Part shown: positions 4,521 to 5,832 of the stretch, in pieces | Numbering within the stretch: position 1 is the stretch's first letter | Layout: the number at the start of each line of letters is the position of its first letter | Assembly: GCA_043820265.1 (NCBI GenBank) | Contig: JBDREA010000160.1 | Coordinates: 1 to 5,832 of the forward strand | DNA length: 5,832 nt | Reading direction: 5' to 3' | DNA from: JBDREA01 sp043820265 | GTDB taxonomy: Archaea; Altiarchaeota; Altiarchaeia; IMC4; JBDREA01 | Position numbers and translations under genes: made by a program | Notes under the pieces: generated by a model | Databases searched by the model: none | Told to the model about the DNA's origin: nothing | The model's input: the letters and a program-made list of their open reading frames with translations, nothing else

Positions 4521-5330
4521 ATGAGGTTTGAGATATTTGTCATTCTGATGGTTGGAGTTATTCTAGCTGCAGGCTGCATTTCTGAGTCCGAAAAGATTAC
4601 GCCTGAATTAGTAAAAGACCGGACTTTGATGGCCGTCACAAACGCTTCTTCTTATTCTTTTAAGATGGTCATGGAGATGACTATCAAAGGCGAAGGGCTT
4701 GAGGGGGGCACCGAGGCTGTGCTGAGGATTTTCGGAGAAGGCGACGTGGATTTGGCTAATAGAAAAAGCCGATTGGCTCTTGAAATGGAAAACCCCCAGA
4801 TCCCTGGGGGGACGCCCGAGGGTGTGAACACGACCTTGTATTTTATCGGGGACACGGCCTACATGGAGGTTTTTAAGACTTGGATTTCTCAAAGAATAGA
4901 GAACGTCGACGACGTCTGGAGCCGCCAGAACCAAGTGCAAATCCAATCCGAGCTGCTACAGGATGCTAAGCTTGAATTACTAGCAGACGAAGAAATTGAC
5001 GGGGAAGCGGTCTATGTCCTAAGGGTCACACCCGACAAATTAAAGGTTTTAAGATACATGATGGAACAATCTAAGACAAACGATTTTTCAAGCTTGTCTG
5101 AAACCGAGCTTTCAGCTATGAGCGAGAACCTGGGGAAGTTCTCCGTTACCCAGTGGATCAGAAAAGACGATTACCTTCCCATTCGGTTCAAGACGTTGAT
5201 GGAGATGTCAACGGATAACTCGACTGTCACAATGGACATGGATATGAGTATCTCAAATTATAACAAGGAATTCATCATCGAGCCGCCGTCTGATGCCATT
5301 GATTTTGAGCAGATGGTTTCTGCAGTATAA
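4521..5330 (+). CDS. Predicted membrane-anchored lipoprotein, LolA/LppX-like fold suspected
   Basis: The 269-residue protein starts with a signal sequence: M-R then a hydrophobic stretch (about 5-17) ending L-A-A-G-C, with C19 as the probable lipidated cysteine. An acidic linker SESEK follows, so it should sit on the outer face of the cytoplasmic membrane. The remainder is soluble and beta-rich with alternating residues. The order helix near 27-42, strands, YFIGDTAYM at 107-115, DGEAVYVLRV near 160-169 and QWIRKDDYLPIR at 211-222 resembles bacterial and archaeal LolA/LppX-type proteins that hold a lipid or other greasy ligand in a half-barrel. That is a fold-level guess and no ligand can be named. 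The single ATG is well placed. It is divergent from carA across a 162-base regulatory region and convergent with the small membrane protein downstream, with an 11-base gap. Confidence 0.85.
   Translation: MRFEIFVILMVGVILAAGCISESEKITPELVKDRTLMAVTNASSYSFKMVMEMTIKGEGLEGGTEAVLRIFGEGDVDLANRKSRLALEMENPQIPGGTPEGVNTTLYFIGDTAYMEVFKTWISQRIENVDDVWSRQNQVQIQSELLQDAKLELLADEEIDGEAVYVLRVTPDKLKVLRYMMEQSKTNDFSSLSETELSAMSENLGKFSVTQWIRKDDYLPIRFKTLMEMSTDNSTVTMDMDMSISNYNKEFIIEPPSDAIDFEQMVSAV
4793..4810 (+). other. Strong GC hairpin inside the lipoprotein gene
   Basis: CCCCCAG, loop ATCC, CTGGGGG form a perfect 7-bp GC-rich stem with a 4-base loop. It encodes part of NPQIPGG (residues about 91-97), a Pro/Gly turn between strands. 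It is probably a by-product of Pro and Gly codons, but would be a stable mRNA structure. Confidence 0.6.
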
Positions 5331-5340
5331 AAAATATTTT
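5329..5340. terminator. Shared T-rich terminator between convergent genes
   Basis: AAAAAATATTTT fills the 11-base gap between the lipoprotein stop and the stop of the leftward membrane-protein gene. On the minus strand it reads as a T6 run just after that gene's stop. On the plus strand a T4 run is followed by further T-rich sequence, including T6 near 5361-5366. Archaeal polymerase could end on it from both sides. Confidence 0.45.
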
Positions 5341-5341
5341 C

Positions 5342-5632
5342 TTATCTCTCTTCGCGCTTGTTTTTTCTGACACTGTAGACTAGAAGAGATATTATTGTCA
5401 GGGCAATCGCCACTCCATATGCTGTCTGGGTGGTCGCAGGAACTGAGAAATTCTTCTGTAAGAAGTATAGGAGGACATAAGGCATGAAACCCAGAAACAA
5501 TGAATAACCGAATCTTTCAACAAGATCTAATTCATCTTTTTTCGGATAAATAGCAAAGCTGATTGCAAGACCTGGAATAAGCACTGCAAGGAGTATTCCA
5601 ACCGAACCGACGAGCGCTGTGTAATAGTCCAT
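5342..5632 (-). CDS. Small three-helix membrane protein, DUF1616-like N-terminal motif
   Basis: The 96-residue protein has three predicted transmembrane helices at about 6-29, 42-58 and 68-87, and a basic tail (RKNKREER) that should be cytoplasmic. The stretch LIPGLAISFAIYP (about 18-30), then KKDELDLVERFGYSLFLGF, resembles a motif in larger archaeal and bacterial membrane proteins of DUF1616 type, in which a PG-containing first helix is followed by an acidic loop and ERxxxSxxLG. Here it stands alone without the larger extracellular part. I know no function. The ATG at 5632 is supported by a good TATA box 26 bases upstream. It converges with the lipoprotein gene and follows another leftward gene after 42 bases. 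Confidence 0.8.
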   Translation of the reverse strand: MDYYTALVGSVGILLAVLIPGLAISFAIYPKKDELDLVERFGYSLFLGFMPYVLLYFLQKNFSVPATTQTAYGVAIALTIISLLVYSVRKNKREER

Positions 5633-5654
5633 GACAAAAGAATTACGACATATG

Positions 5655-5662
5655 ATTATAAA
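5655..5662 (-). promoter_or_regulatory. TATA box of the small membrane-protein gene
   Basis: The minus strand reads TTTATAAT, centred about 26 bases upstream of the ATG at 5632. This is the closest match in the window to the archaeal consensus and sits at leaderless spacing. It supports independent transcription even though the preceding gene ends only 12 bases upstream of the box. Confidence 0.6.
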
Positions 5663-5674
5663 TCGGATGGGAAA

Positions 5675-5832
5675 TCAGTGGATGAGGTCCCAGGCAAGAA
5701 TTGGTATTTTTGGCGCGCTTCGAAGAAGGAATCTTGGATTCATTAATAACCCTTTTATTAGAGGGGTTATGTAGTCCATGTCCCCCTTTTTTTCTATTAC
5801 TTGAGGGAAATCTTTAAGTAACTCGACAAGTT
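5675..5832 (-). CDS. C-terminal fragment (51 residues) of a leftward gene, product uncertain
   Basis: A frame enters from the right edge and stays open until TGA (complement of 5675-5677). It reads LVELLKDFPQVIEKK, then GDMDYITPLIKGLLMNPRF and ends ILAWDLIH. The composition is protein-like, with alternating hydrophobic and charged residues and a likely amphipathic helix at the visible start. The layout of a charged helix, a D-Y-x-x-P-L-I-K-G-L-L helix, then NPRFLL recalls the C-terminal tail of geranylgeranyl-reductase-type FAD oxidoreductases. That is a weak impression from a poorly conserved region. An internal ATG (M18) after GGGGGAC might be read as a start, but the coding character continues upstream of it, so the fragment is taken as the end of a longer gene. 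Confidence 0.55.
   Translation of the reverse strand, partial: LVELLKDFPQVIEKKGDMDYITPLIKGLLMNPRFLLRSAPKIPILAWDLIH

Noticed and set aside
5741..5780. Repeat or terminator around AATAACCCTTTTATTAGAGGGGTTAT
   Set aside because: ATAACCC and GGGTTAT near 5746-5770 form a small imperfect dyad but lie inside the open frame of the edge gene, and no boundary supports a terminator.

Overview
The window looks like an ordinary-GC archaeal chromosome, probably euryarchaeal in the broad sense. The carbamoyl-phosphate synthase small subunit, thymidylate kinase and HD phosphohydrolase read like archaeal versions. Most complete genes also have an AT-rich TATA-like box about 24-32 bases upstream of the start codon and no Shine-Dalgarno sequence, which is the layout expected of leaderless archaeal transcripts. 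Only the gene fragment at the left edge has a clear Shine-Dalgarno. No phage, transposon, CRISPR, tRNA or rRNA signal was found.

Layout: (1) 1-62, the start of a leftward gene leaving the window, behind an unrecognised leftward gene (114-938) with a short internal repeat. (2) 939-1145, an AT-rich intergenic region holding the tmk promoter. (3) 1146-2042, a rightward thymidylate kinase carrying a roughly 100-residue charged helical insertion in its LID region. (4) 2044-3219, a leftward SAMHD1/dGTPase-type HD phosphohydrolase, convergent with tmk and separated from it by one base. (5) 3270-4358, leftward carA. (6) 4359-4520, a divergent regulatory region with four copies of TTGACGKC arranged as two perfect inverted repeats. 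(7) 4521-5330, a rightward predicted lipoprotein, convergent with (8) 5342-5632, a small leftward three-helix membrane protein. (9) 5675-5832, the C-terminal end of another leftward gene.

Three central genes concern nucleotide supply. CarA feeds de novo pyrimidine synthesis, Tmk makes dTDP on the way to dTTP, and the HD protein belongs to a family that hydrolyses dNTPs. The N-terminal stub at the left edge has a faint resemblance to thymidylate synthase N-termini, far too short to rely on. carB is not next to carA here.

The points most worth following are the insertion in the thymidylate kinase, the paired inverted repeats between carA and the lipoprotein gene, and the unknown protein at 114-938. 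None proves a new system from sequence alone. All statements come from reading the sequence, with no database search.
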